From positions 51,502 to 115,501 of the forward strand of contig NZ_JAHHDS010000001.1 in the NCBI RefSeq assembly GCF_019739195.1: a DNA stretch of 64,000 nucleotides, read 5' to 3'. The translations under genes and the position numbers were made by a program. The number at the start of each line of letters is the position of its first letter. Position 1 is the stretch's first letter. The notes under the pieces are model-generated. The model saw only the letters and a list, made by a program, of their open reading frames with translations, ran no database searches and was not told where the DNA came from. Positions 17,304 through 25,208 of the stretch are shown piece after piece. Source of the DNA: Microcella sp. GTDB taxonomy: Bacteria; Actinomycetota; Actinomycetes; Actinomycetales; Microbacteriaceae.

Positions 17304-19087
17304 GCGGCCGTCGTGCCGCGCGCCAGGGCTATCGCGTCGGCAGCCCGCACGAGAGAGAGGTGTGAGAGCGCCTGCGGGGTGTTGCCCATGTGCCGATGAT
17401 GCTCGACGTCGAACTCCTCTGACAGCAGGCCGACATCGTTCGTGAGTCCGACTAGGCGATCCATGAGGGCGGTGGCGTCGTCGAGGCGCCCTGACCGTGC
17501 GTACTGCTCGACCAGCCAGAAGGCGCAGGTGAGGAACGGATGCTCGTCGCCGGCGATCCCGTCGACTCCGCTCTCGGTGCGGTAGCGCAGGGGCAGACCG
17601 TCGCGCAGCAGTGTGCGCTCGATCTCGGCGACGGTGCCGAGCATGCGCGGGTCGTCGTAGGCGACGAAACCGATCTGCGCGAGCTGCAGCAGCGAGGCAT
17701 CGACCTCGGTTGTCTCGTAGTGCTGCACGAAGTGCCCGCGCTCGGCGTCGTAACCGTGCTCGTCGATCTCTGCCCGCAGTTGGTCGCGCACGCGCTCCCA
17801 GCGCTCGGCGGGGCCCGGCAGCCCGAACGCGCGCACGCCGCGGATCCCGCGGTCGAACGCGGCCCACAGCATCGCTCGCGAGTGGGTGAAGACGCGCAGG
17901 GGCCCGCGAATCTCCCAGATGCCGTTGTCGTGGCGGTCGAGCTGCGTCTCGACATACTCGAGTAGCTTCACCTGCAGCGACCACGAGAAGTCGTCTTCGT
18001 CGACCCCGAGCTCGCGCGCATCTTCGAGGGCGATCATCACTTCGCCGAAAATGTCGCCCTGAAACTGGTCGAACGCGCCGTTGCCGATGCGCACCGGAGC
18101 TGATCCCCGGTAGCCCGGCAAGCTCGTGAGCTCGCGCTCTTCGAGCCGGCGCTCTCCCGAAAGCCCGTACATGATCTGCACGTCTTCCGGGTCACCGGCG
18201 ATCGCGCGCAGCAGCCAGTCACGCCACTCGCTCGCCTCCTGCTCGTAGCCGTGAATCATGAGCGATTCGAGCGTGAGCGCAGCATCCCTCAGCCAGACAT
18301 AGCGGTAGTCCCAGTTGCGCCCTCCGCCCATCTCCTCGGGAAGGCTCGTGGTCGGCGCGGCGACGATGCCGCCCGTCGACTCGTGGGTGAGAGCGCGCAG
18401 CACGAGCAGCGAGCGCCGCACATGGTGGTCGTAGGCGCCCGGGGGAGTGCAGGCCTGCGCCCAAGCGCGCCACCATGCCCGCGTGTCGGCCAGCATGGCG
18501 TCGACGCTCTGGAGGGGGCGCTGCGGCTTGTGCGACGGAAACCAGGTCATGACCGTGTCGACGGTGTCACCGGCACGAACGACGAACTCAGCCCGGTGCG
18601 CGTGATCGACCGGCTCGAAGCGCACACCCTGCACGACGATGCCGTCGGGCCCGGCGATCGCGGTGAGCGCCGGAGCATCATCGGTGCCGGTCTGACGCAC
18701 CCACGGCATGGCGTCGGCGTAGTCGAAGCGGATGCGCAGCAGCTGCTCCATCGTGACCTCGCCGCTGATGCCGACCACGCGCCGGGCGAGATCAGACTCG
18801 CCGTTGCCGTGCGGCATCCAGTCAATGACGTCGACGACGCCCGACTCGGTCTCCCATCGCGTCGTCAGAATGAAGGTGTCGTCGTCGTACGACCGGCTGG
18901 TGCACTCTGTCTCACCCACAGGGTTGAGCGACCAGTGACCGTGGTTCTCGTCGCCGAGTATGCGGGCAAACATCGACGCGGAATCGAAGCGCGGCAGGCA
19001 CAGCCAGTCGATCGAGCCCGTTCTGCCGACGAGGGCCGCGCTGCGGCAGTCGCCGATCAGGGCATAGTTCTCGAGTGGTTCAGGCAT
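17300..19087 (-). CDS. glycoside hydrolase family 15 protein (glucoamylase/trehalase type)
   Basis: A 595-residue GH15 enzyme. The N-terminal part (about 1-230) is the beta-sandwich domain, starting with the conserved ENYALIGDCRSAALVGRTGSIDWLC-like opening; the alpha/alpha-barrel follows. Catalytic-region signatures are GGRNWDYRYVWLRDA (about 255-269) and, near the C-terminus, LLSEEFD and GNTPQALSHLSLV. Related actinobacterial proteins act as trehalases or alpha-glucosidases; which applies here is not certain. There is no secretion signal, so it is probably cytoplasmic. Divergent from the G6PDH gene across about 50 bases. Confidence 0.86.
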   Translation of the reverse strand: MPEPLENYALIGDCRSAALVGRTGSIDWLCLPRFDSASMFARILGDENHGHWSLNPVGETECTSRSYDDDTFILTTRWETESGVVDVIDWMPHGNGESDLARRVVGISGEVTMEQLLRIRFDYADAMPWVRQTGTDDAPALTAIAGPDGIVVQGVRFEPVDHAHRAEFVVRAGDTVDTVMTWFPSHKPQRPLQSVDAMLADTRAWWRAWAQACTPPGAYDHHVRRSLLVLRALTHESTGGIVAAPTTSLPEEMGGGRNWDYRYVWLRDAALTLESLMIHGYEQEASEWRDWLLRAIAGDPEDVQIMYGLSGERRLEERELTSLPGYRGSAPVRIGNGAFDQFQGDIFGEVMIALEDARELGVDEDDFSWSLQVKLLEYVETQLDRHDNGIWEIRGPLRVFTHSRAMLWAAFDRGIRGVRAFGLPGPAERWERVRDQLRAEIDEHGYDAERGHFVQHYETTEVDASLLQLAQIGFVAYDDPRMLGTVAEIERTLLRDGLPLRYRTESGVDGIAGDEHPFLTCAFWLVEQYARSGRLDDATALMDRLVGLTNDVGLLSEEFDVEHHRHMGNTPQALSHLSLVRAADAIALARGTTAA

Positions 19088-19127
19088 GGGATCCAGTCAA
19101 TCAGACACCTCTGCCAGGCTCGCTGGG

Positions 19128-19133
19128 TAGCGT
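19128..19133 (+). promoter_or_regulatory. -10 hexamer of G6PDH paralogue, leaderless type
   Basis: TAGCGT, 6-base spacer, then the ATG at 19140. The spacing favours ATG 19140 over the overlapping GTG at 19137. Confidence 0.5.
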
Positions 19134-19139
19134 GGGGTG

Positions 19140-20519
19140 ATGTCTTCTCGCAGCCTCATCATTCTCGGAGCGACCGGCGACCTCACCCGCAGACTGCTGC
19201 TGCCCGCCCTCGACGGCGTGCTCGCGAGCCTCGAGTCGCAGGCCGATCAGGGTGAGCTCGAGCTCATCGGTACGGGTCACGACCCCGACGCGGGCCGCGA
19301 GTGGGCGAGCACCGTCGCCGGTGCGCTCGGCGCAGGAGTGCTGCGTGATGTAGTCGCCGCGACCACACGATTCGAGCAGGTTGACGCGACTTCGCCCGCC
19401 GACCTGCGTCGTGTCATCGGTGCGGCAGAGCATCCGCCGATCCTGTACTTCGCGCTGCCGCCCGCGGTCACCGAGCGCGCGATCGACGCACTCGCGACGA
19501 TCGAGCTTCCTGCCGAGACCCGCCTCGCTCTCGAGAAGCCGTTCGCCCGAGACGAGACCACGGCGAGAGCGCTCAACGCCCTCCTCGGCGCGCTCGTGCC
19601 CGAGTCGCGCATCCACCGCATCGATCACTTTCTCGCGAAGTCGACCGTGATCAACCTGCTCGGCCTGCGCTTCGCCAACCGCGTGTTCGAAGCGCTCTGG
19701 AACGCAGAGCACATCGACTCGATCGACATCGTCTACGACGAGACGCTCGCGCTCGAGGGCCGCGCCGGCTACTACGACCGTGCCGGAGCACTCGTCGACA
19801 TGATTCAGAGCCACCTGCTGCTCGTGCACGCCCTCGTCACCATGGAGCGGCCGGCCAGCCTGGAGGCCGACGACCTGCACGACGCGATGCTCGGCGCACT
19901 CACCGCGACCGGACCGTTCGGCGGCGAGCCCGCCACGTCGAGCCGTCGCGCTCGCTACACCGCCGGCACGATCGACGCCCGGCAGATTCCTGATTATGTC
20001 GCCGAGCCCGATGTCGACCCGGCACGAGACACCGAGACCCTCGCCGAGGTGACGGTCGAGGTGCAGACACCGCGGTGGCGAGGCGTGCCGATCACGCTGC
20101 GCAGCGGCAAGGCCATCGGGCGGCCCGCGACCGAGATTCGGCTCACGATGCGACCGGTGCACGACCGGCTCGACGGGCTTCTCGGCGACGCGCCGCCCGC
20201 CGCGATCAGGGTCTCGCTCTCGCCCGAGCACCTGTCGATCGACCTCGACATCAATGGCGCAGGCGACCCCTTCGATCTCGATCGCGTCACGCTCGAGACC
20301 GACTTCGGCGACGGGCAGTTGAGTGCGTACGGCGAAGTTCTCGCCGGAATTCTCGCCGGCGACGACACGCTGTCGGTGCGCGGCGACCTCGCTGAGCAGT
20401 GCTGGCGCATCACGGATGCTGTGCTCGCGTCGTGGCGCACCGGCGAGGTGCCCCTCGACGAGTACCCGGCCGGCAGCAGCGGGCCCTCGAACTGGTCCTC
20501 TCGGCGCACGACCTCCTGA
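19140..20519 (+). CDS. glucose-6-phosphate dehydrogenase paralogue
   Basis: A 459-residue G6PDH-family enzyme of the oxidative pentose phosphate pathway. The nucleotide motif GATGDLTRR is at 10-18, EKPFARD at 132-138, and the phosphate-binding RIDHFLAK at 160-167. This last motif differs from the usual RIDHYLGKE: Tyr is Phe, Gly is Ala and the final Glu is Ser. The region with the catalytic His (DMIQSHLL) and LRSGKAI are retained. It is shorter than typical Zwf (around 490-515 residues), and no gnd, opcA or tal is adjacent, so it may be a secondary paralogue with altered specificity. Confidence 0.8.
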   Translation: MSSRSLIILGATGDLTRRLLLPALDGVLASLESQADQGELELIGTGHDPDAGREWASTVAGALGAGVLRDVVAATTRFEQVDATSPADLRRVIGAAEHPPILYFALPPAVTERAIDALATIELPAETRLALEKPFARDETTARALNALLGALVPESRIHRIDHFLAKSTVINLLGLRFANRVFEALWNAEHIDSIDIVYDETLALEGRAGYYDRAGALVDMIQSHLLLVHALVTMERPASLEADDLHDAMLGALTATGPFGGEPATSSRRARYTAGTIDARQIPDYVAEPDVDPARDTETLAEVTVEVQTPRWRGVPITLRSGKAIGRPATEIRLTMRPVHDRLDGLLGDAPPAAIRVSLSPEHLSIDLDINGAGDPFDLDRVTLETDFGDGQLSAYGEVLAGILAGDDTLSVRGDLAEQCWRITDAVLASWRTGEVPLDEYPAGSSGPSNWSSRRTTS

Positions 20520-20527
20520 CGGGCGAT

Positions 20528-20533
20528 TATGGT
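20528..20533 (+). promoter_or_regulatory. -10 hexamer of SDR gene, leaderless type
   Basis: TATGGT, 6-base spacer, then the ATG at 20540; it lies just after the G6PDH stop codon. Confidence 0.5.
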
Positions 20534-20539
20534 GGCGGA

Positions 20540-21304
20540 ATGACCACCGCTCTCATCACCGGGGCCACCGCCGGCATCGGCGCCGAGTTCGCCCGCCAAC
20601 TCGCGGCGCGCGGCGACGACCTCGTCATCGTCGCGCGTGACGCTGATCGGCTCGCCCGCTCGGCGGCGGCCCTGCAGCACGAGTTCAGCGTGAAGGTCGA
20701 AGCGATCCCGGCCGACCTGCTCAGCGCAGAGGGGCTCGCCGCGGTCGACGCACGGCTGGCCGACCGGCGCCGGCCGATCGACCTGCTGGTGAACAATGCC
20801 GGGTACGGCATCCGCGGAGAACTCGACGAGAACGCATTCGATGACGAGAAGCGCCATCTCGACATCCACGTCACCGTGCCGCTGCAACTCACGCAGACCG
20901 CCCTGCGCGGCATGCTCGAGCGGGGTCGCGGCCGCATCGTGCTGATCTCGAGCGTCGCCGCGTTCACGCCACGTGGCACCTACTCGGCGGCGAAGGCCTG
21001 GGGCGTCATGTTCGCGCGCGGGGCGAATATCGTCTACCGCGATCGCGGAGTGAGCGTCACCGCTGTGTGCCCTGGCTTCGTGCGCACCGAGTTCCACGAC
21101 CGCATGAAGGTCGGCACCGCAGGTATCCCCACGTTTTTGTGGCTGCAGGCGCCGACTCTCGTGCGCCTCGCCCTGCGCGGCATCGATCGAGGCCGCTCGG
21201 TCGTGATTCCGACGCTGCGCTACCGCGTGATCGCGGCTCTCGCCCGAGTGCTGCCTGATCGGCTCGGCACTGCCGGGCGATTCAGTTCGCGCGACGGAGA
21301 CTGA
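20540..21304 (+). CDS. short-chain dehydrogenase/reductase
   Basis: A 254-residue classical SDR. The cofactor motif TGATAGIG is at residues 7-14, NNAGYG near 89-94, and the catalytic Ser (LISSVAAF) and the YxxxK-like YSAAK at about 145-149 are present. The basic residue after the second strand (ARDADR) suggests NADP(H) preference. The substrate is unknown. It follows the G6PDH gene by 20 bases but has its own leaderless-type -10, and converges on the HEAT-like repeat gene. Confidence 0.8.
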   Translation: MTTALITGATAGIGAEFARQLAARGDDLVIVARDADRLARSAAALQHEFSVKVEAIPADLLSAEGLAAVDARLADRRRPIDLLVNNAGYGIRGELDENAFDDEKRHLDIHVTVPLQLTQTALRGMLERGRGRIVLISSVAAFTPRGTYSAAKAWGVMFARGANIVYRDRGVSVTAVCPGFVRTEFHDRMKVGTAGIPTFLWLQAPTLVRLALRGIDRGRSVVIPTLRYRVIAALARVLPDRLGTAGRFSSRDGD

Positions 21305-21319
21305 GCACCGCCGATGCCC

Positions 21320-21808
21320 CTATGGCGCGCCGGCTCCGACGAGGTGCGTGTCGTGGGCCTCGGCCGCGAGCCGAGCCTTCCAGTCGACGAGGCCCCGCAC
21401 CACGAGGCTGGGGTCGTCGGCCAGGCGCTGCATGGCGTCGGCGGGCACGAAGAAGTTGATCGCCACGAAACCGCGCACGCGCTCGTCAGGATCATCGGCG
21501 AGCCGGCGCAAGATGTCGCACGAGACGTGTTCGTTCTTCGCGATGCAGGCGCGCACACCCGGGTCGGGGTCGCGCGACAGCACCTCGTAGACCTCGTCAG
21601 GCGCGTGGTACGACGATGCCGCACTCTCGCGGATCTTCGGATTCGGGTCGGTGGCGAGTTTCCGGATGCGCGCGATCTTCGACGCCGTCACGGCTGGGGA
21701 GAGGAACTGCGCCACGGGGCCATCGAGGTCGGATGCTCCCCGCATGGTCGGCGCATCGGTCGCGAGCTGACGACGCTGAGCAGGAGTGTTGAAGCGGATG
21801 CACGACAT
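21320..21808 (-). CDS. small HEAT-like/LRV repeat protein
   Basis: A 162-residue protein with three or four degenerate repeats of about 24 residues (cores LATDPNPKIRESAASS, LSRDPDPGVRACIAKN, LADDPDERVRGFVAIN, LADDPSLVVRGLVDW) between residues 50 and 150. These resemble leucine-rich-repeat-variant or HEAT/PBS-lyase repeats, which form helical solenoids for protein binding. No catalytic motif is present and no function can be assigned. A TAGCCT hexamer lies 7 bases upstream of the ATG. Confidence 0.65.
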   Translation of the reverse strand: MSCIRFNTPAQRRQLATDAPTMRGASDLDGPVAQFLSPAVTASKIARIRKLATDPNPKIRESAASSYHAPDEVYEVLSRDPDPGVRACIAKNEHVSCDILRRLADDPDERVRGFVAINFFVPADAMQRLADDPSLVVRGLVDWKARLAAEAHDTHLVGAGAP

Positions 21809-21815
21809 GCGCGCG

Positions 21816-21821
21816 AGGCTA
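21816..21821 (-). promoter_or_regulatory. -10 hexamer of repeat-protein gene, leaderless type
   Basis: TAGCCT on the minus strand with a 7-base spacer to the ATG at 21808, located right behind the stop codon of the DUF1295 gene. Confidence 0.42.
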
Positions 21822-21822
21822 C

Positions 21823-22656
21823 TCAGCCCGCCGCGGCATCAGCGGCAGCGGCACGCCGCTGTCGGGGAATCCACGGGATCAGCATCGACGTGCTGCGCTG
21901 GTAGTCGACGTACTCGGGGTACCGCTCGCGCGTGATCGACTCGGTGAAGATCGTCGAGCCGATGAAGAGCGCCGTGAGCAGCACGGGGCCGACGAGGGTC
22001 CAGTGCAGGGCAGAGCCGAGCGCGACCGCGCCGATCGCGTAGAACACCCACCACTGCGCCTGCTCGAAGAAGAAGTTCGGGTGGCGGCTGAAGCGCCAGA
22101 GGCCCGTCGTCACGAAGCGCGCGACGGGCTCTTCGCCCGCCGCGATCGCCGCGGCCTTGTTCTTCTGGAACTCCCACTGCTGCTGGTCGGCGACGAACTC
22201 TCCGATGAGCAGGGCGAGAAAGAGCGCGGCGAGTGCCAGATCGAGCATCCCGACCGGCACCGCCTGATTCTGGAATGCCACGAGCGCGGGCAGCGAGATG
22301 AGCAGCAGTAGGGCGTTCTGGAAGATCACGATGAAGAGCAGGTTGAAGACCTGGAACTGGGCGGGTGACATGCGCTCGCGCAGAATTGGCCAGCGGTAGT
22401 CCTCGACCCCGCGGTAGCCGCCCTTGCGCGCGAAGTTGAAGGTCAGCCGCGCGCCCCACAGTGCCACGAGCACGGTCATGATCGTCAGCCGCGGTTCACT
22501 GAATCCGGTCGCGGCCCAGAACGCCGCCACATACACGATCGGCACGATCGACCAGATGCGATCGACCCACGAGTAGTCGCGGGTGAGGAGCGAGGCGATC
22601 CAGGTGAACAGGCTGACGGCGACGGCGATGCCGAGCACGATGACGACGATGTCCAT
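21823..22656 (-). CDS. DUF1295 (steroid 5-alpha-reductase-like) membrane protein
   Basis: A 277-residue polytopic membrane protein of the DUF1295 group, related to steroid 5-alpha-reductases and isoprenylcysteine methyltransferases. Several hydrophobic segments span the length, and the C-terminal signature GLWRFSRHPNFFFEQ, with a following YPEYVDYQ, is diagnostic. The ATG at 22656 is preferred over an in-frame GTG 8 codons upstream because TACTCT sits 7 bases ahead. Enzymatic activity is presumed to be a membrane reductase or methyltransferase; the substrate is unknown. Confidence 0.8.
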   Translation of the reverse strand: MDIVVIVLGIAVAVSLFTWIASLLTRDYSWVDRIWSIVPIVYVAAFWAATGFSEPRLTIMTVLVALWGARLTFNFARKGGYRGVEDYRWPILRERMSPAQFQVFNLLFIVIFQNALLLLISLPALVAFQNQAVPVGMLDLALAALFLALLIGEFVADQQQWEFQKNKAAAIAAGEEPVARFVTTGLWRFSRHPNFFFEQAQWWVFYAIGAVALGSALHWTLVGPVLLTALFIGSTIFTESITRERYPEYVDYQRSTSMLIPWIPRQRRAAAADAAAG

Positions 22657-22663
22657 GGCGATG

Positions 22664-22669
22664 AGAGTA
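22664..22669 (-). promoter_or_regulatory. -10 hexamer of DUF1295 gene, leaderless type
   Basis: TACTCT on the minus strand, 7-base spacer, ATG at 22656. The divergent pgsA promoter is 40 bases away. Confidence 0.45.
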
Positions 22670-22705
22670 CTCTGATGCACCCCGCTCGCTGCGACACTGC
22701 GTCAC

Positions 22706-22711
22706 TAGACT
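22706..22711 (+). promoter_or_regulatory. -10 hexamer of pgsA-like gene, leaderless type
   Basis: TAGACT, 6-base spacer, GTG at 22718; it supports the GTG as the start. Confidence 0.55.
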
Positions 22712-22717
22712 GACGCT

Positions 22718-23374
22718 GTGTCAGCCGCGTCGAACGAGCCCCGCCCCGCCGAACCGGTGGTGAGCGACCGCGTGCTGACGGTGCCCAATGCGCTGAGCGC
22801 GCTCCGCATTCTGCTCGTGCCAGTGTTCCTCGTGCTGGTACTCGTCGGAGAAGATCTCGCCGCGTTCATCGTCATCGTCGTCTCGAGCCTGAGCGACTTT
22901 CTCGACGGCATCATCGCTCGTCGGTTCGGGCAGATCACCAAGCTCGGGCAGCTGCTCGACCCGGCCGCTGATCGGCTCTTCATCTTCGCGGCCGTGATCG
23001 CCCTCGCTGTGCGCGAGGTCGTGCCCTGGTGGGTCGTCGTCGTGATCGTCGGGCGTGACGTGTTCCTGGCCGTTCTCGGGCTCGTGCTAGCGCAGCGCGG
23101 TTACGGACCCCTGCCCGTGCACCACCTCGGCAAGGTCGCGACCTTCGCACTGTTCTATGCGCTGCCGATTCTCGTGCTTGGCGAGGCCTTCCCCGAGCTG
23201 CAGGTTGTCACCAGTCCGATCGGCTGGGCATTCACGCTGTGGGGTGCCTTCCTCTATTGGTGGGCAGGTCTGCTCTACCTGCGTCAGACTCGTGAACTGA
23301 CCGCGAATCGGCCGCAAGTCTCGAGCGATGCATCGGATACGCTGAGTGACCGAAGGAGGCCACCGGATGCCTGA
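22718..23374 (+). CDS. pgsA: CDP-alcohol phosphatidyltransferase (PgsA type)
   Basis: Membrane enzyme that transfers a phosphatidyl group from CDP-diacylglycerol to an alcohol, here probably glycerol-3-phosphate. The 218-residue protein has the complete family signature D-G-x2-A-R-x8-G-x3-D-x3-D (DGIIARRFGQITKLGQLLDPAADR, about residues 63-86) and several transmembrane helices. The GTG start is supported by the -10 spacing. The garA ATG lies inside its 3' end (8-base overlap). Alcohol specificity (glycerol phosphate versus inositol phosphate or lipid head group) is not certain. Confidence 0.82.
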   Translation: MSAASNEPRPAEPVVSDRVLTVPNALSALRILLVPVFLVLVLVGEDLAAFIVIVVSSLSDFLDGIIARRFGQITKLGQLLDPAADRLFIFAAVIALAVREVVPWWVVVVIVGRDVFLAVLGLVLAQRGYGPLPVHHLGKVATFALFYALPILVLGEAFPELQVVTSPIGWAFTLWGAFLYWWAGLLYLRQTRELTANRPQVSSDASDTLSDRRRPPDA

Positions 23375-23840
23375 TACCCCGCCGACCGGCGCTGAGAGCC
23401 CGAGCGAGTACCGCCCGCACGAGACGACCGTGCACTACGGCCCCGAGTTCGCCGCCCAGCTTGCCGCTCTCGAAGCGGGCGTTAGCCCTGACGAGCAAGA
23501 GGTCATCGGTGCACTGCCCTCCGGTTCAGCGCTGCTCATCGTGCGACGGGGCCCGAACACGGGCGCTCGCTTCCTGCTCGACGCTGACGTGACCGTCGCG
23601 GGGCGGCATCCTGAGGCAGACATCTTCCTCGACGACGTGACGGTCTCGCGCAAGCACGCCGCGTTCCTGCGTCACGGCACCTCCTTCTCGGTGCGCGACC
23701 TCGGCTCGCTCAACGGCACTTTCATGGGCGGCGACCGCATCGACGACACGGTCGCACTCAGCGACGGCACCGAGGTGCAGGTCGGCAAGTTCCACCTCAC
23801 CTTCTACGCGTCGCGCCTCGATCTCTCGCCGAGCGCCTGA
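23367..23840 (+). CDS. garA: GarA/OdhI-type FHA-domain metabolic regulator
   Basis: Small phospho-dependent regulator that in mycobacteria and corynebacteria inhibits 2-oxoglutarate dehydrogenase and controls glutamate metabolism. The 157 residues include an N-terminal ETT phosphorylation motif (Thr20/Thr21), matching the sites phosphorylated by PknB/PknG-type kinases, and a full FHA domain: AGRH (78-81), VSRKH (93-97) and SLNGTF (114-119). The ATG at 23367 is preceded by an excellent AAGGAGG. It overlaps pgsA by 8 bases, and its TGATG stop overlaps the ftsR-like gene. Confidence 0.92.
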   Translation: MPDTPPTGAESPSEYRPHETTVHYGPEFAAQLAALEAGVSPDEQEVIGALPSGSALLIVRRGPNTGARFLLDADVTVAGRHPEADIFLDDVTVSRKHAAFLRHGTSFSVRDLGSLNGTFMGGDRIDDTVALSDGTEVQVGKFHLTFYASRLDLSPSA

Positions 23841-24544
23841 TGGCGGCACGGTCCGCTGCCACCGCGGCCCGGTCGAGCGCGCCCGCGGGTCTGCTCAGCA
23901 TCGGTCAGGTTCTCGCAAAACTGAGCCCGGAGTTTCCCGACCTCACGCCCTCGAAACTGCGGTTCCTCGAAGAGCGGCACCTGGTGTCGCCCTCGCGAAC
24001 CGAGTCGGGCTACCGCAAGTTCTCGGCGGCTGACGTCGATCGGCTGCGCTTCATCCTCTCGATGCAGCGCGACCACTACCTGCCGCTCAAGGTGATCCGC
24101 GGCTACCTCGACGACATCGAGGCAGGCCGCACCCCCTCCTTGCCCGCTGGCGGTTCGGTGCCGAAGTCGATCTTGGCGACCGAGCGGCGCTACACCCGGG
24201 CCGAGCTCGTGCGCGAGGCCGGCGCTTCGCCCGCGCTGCTCACCGATGCGGTGTCGGCATCGCTGATCGCGGCTGCCGACACCTATGGCGATGACGCCGT
24301 TCAGGTGCTGCGTGCGCTCGTCGAACTGCAGCGCTCGGGTATCGAGCCTCGGCACCTGCGGGGGTTCCGCGCCGCGGCCGAGAGTGAGCTGGGCCTCATC
24401 GAGAGCGCCCTGATTCCGGTGTCTCGCCGCAACGACCCCTCGAGCCGGGCGAAGGCCGCCGAACTCGCCCGCGAGATCGCCGGCCAGCTCGAAGTCGTGC
24501 GGTCGAGCCTGATCCGTTCGGCGCTCGGCAGGCTACAGTCGTAG
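23840..24544 (+). CDS. ftsR: FtsR-like MerR-family regulator
   Basis: A 234-residue MerR-type DNA-binding protein matching mycobacterial Rv1828 and corynebacterial FtsR, an activator of ftsZ. The N-terminal winged helix-turn-helix includes LLSIGQVL, LTPSKLRFLEERHLVSPSRTESGYR and DVDRLRFIL (about 18-72). A C-terminal helical region (150-225) is family-specific and lacks the metal-binding cysteines of classical MerR. Its ATG overlaps the garA stop codon (TGATG). A candidate target element is shared between the ftsZ upstream region and the next gene. Confidence 0.86.
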   Translation: MAARSAATAARSSAPAGLLSIGQVLAKLSPEFPDLTPSKLRFLEERHLVSPSRTESGYRKFSAADVDRLRFILSMQRDHYLPLKVIRGYLDDIEAGRTPSLPAGGSVPKSILATERRYTRAELVREAGASPALLTDAVSASLIAAADTYGDDAVQVLRALVELQRSGIEPRHLRGFRAAAESELGLIESALIPVSRRNDPSSRAKAAELAREIAGQLEVVRSSLIRSALGRLQS

Positions 24545-24618
24545 CAGCGGCCCGACACGCCGAGGCGTCGATGCGGATGTCTGCGGAGGTCGTGCACCGG
24601 ATCGCTAGGGTGAAGGGC

Positions 24619-24635
24619 GTGACAGCAACTGTCAC
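24619..24635. promoter_or_regulatory. perfect 7-bp dyad upstream of second MerR gene
   Basis: GTGACAG-CAA-CTGTCAC, a perfect inverted repeat with a 3-base centre, immediately upstream of the ftsZ-like element. Operator-like; the regulator is not identified, though the adjacent MerR proteins are obvious candidates. Confidence 0.45.
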
Positions 24636-24636
24636 G

Positions 24637-24652
24637 TTCAACGTGAAGGTTA
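24637..24652 (+). promoter_or_regulatory. candidate MerR/FtsR box shared with the ftsZ upstream region
   Basis: TTCAACGTGAAGGTTA, matching 14 of 16 bases of the element at 55740-55755 upstream of ftsZ. It is dyad-like (TTC...GAA with extended flanks) and ends 10 bases before the ATG of the second MerR gene. Assignment to FtsR is inferred from locus and family knowledge. Confidence 0.5.
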
Positions 24653-24662
24653 GGTAGGGGCC

Positions 24663-25208
24663 ATGACCGACAATCGTCGAGGCGATGATCGCTACGATCT
24701 CGGGCTGCTCTTCACCGACGGCATGCCCGACCTCGACGACGAGGCGGGCTACCGCGGCGCCGTCGCGGCACGCGCGGCGGGCATCTCGTATCGCCAGCTC
24801 GACTACTGGGCCCGCACCGAGCTCGTCGAACCCACGGTTCGGGGCGCCGCCGGTTCCGGCACGCAGCGTCTCTACGGCTTTCGCGACATCCTCGTGCTCA
24901 AGCTCGTCAAGCGGCTGCTCGACACCGGCATCTCGCTGCAGCAGATCCGCACCGCCGTCACGCAGCTACGCGAGGCGGGAGTCAGCGACCTCGCTCAGAC
25001 CACCCTCATGAGCGATGGAGCGAGCGTCTATCTCTGCACCAGCGACGACGAGGTCATCGACCTCGTCAGCCGCGGCCAGGGCGTCTTCGGCATCGCTGTC
25101 GGCAAGGTGTTGCGCGAAGTCGAGAGCTCGCTCGTCGAACTCGACTCGACGCCCGCTGCCGACCCGAGCGATGAGCTCGCGGCACGGCGGGCCACCCGGG
25201 CTTCCTAG
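24663..25208 (+). CDS. second MerR-family regulator (Rv1830-like)
   Basis: A 181-residue MerR-type regulator resembling mycobacterial Rv1830. The helix-turn-helix includes GYRGAVAARAAGISYRQLDYWARTELVEPT (about 29-58), followed by the DILVLKLVKRLLDTGISLQQIRTAV helices. In mycobacteria a DUF151 nuclease gene separates the Rv1828 and Rv1830 homologues; here it is absent and the gap is 118 bases. The final TAG shares its CTAG with the converging ParA gene. Confidence 0.84.
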   Translation: MTDNRRGDDRYDLGLLFTDGMPDLDDEAGYRGAVAARAAGISYRQLDYWARTELVEPTVRGAAGSGTQRLYGFRDILVLKLVKRLLDTGISLQQIRTAVTQLREAGVSDLAQTTLMSDGASVYLCTSDDEVIDLVSRGQGVFGIAVGKVLREVESSLVELDSTPAADPSDELAARRATRAS

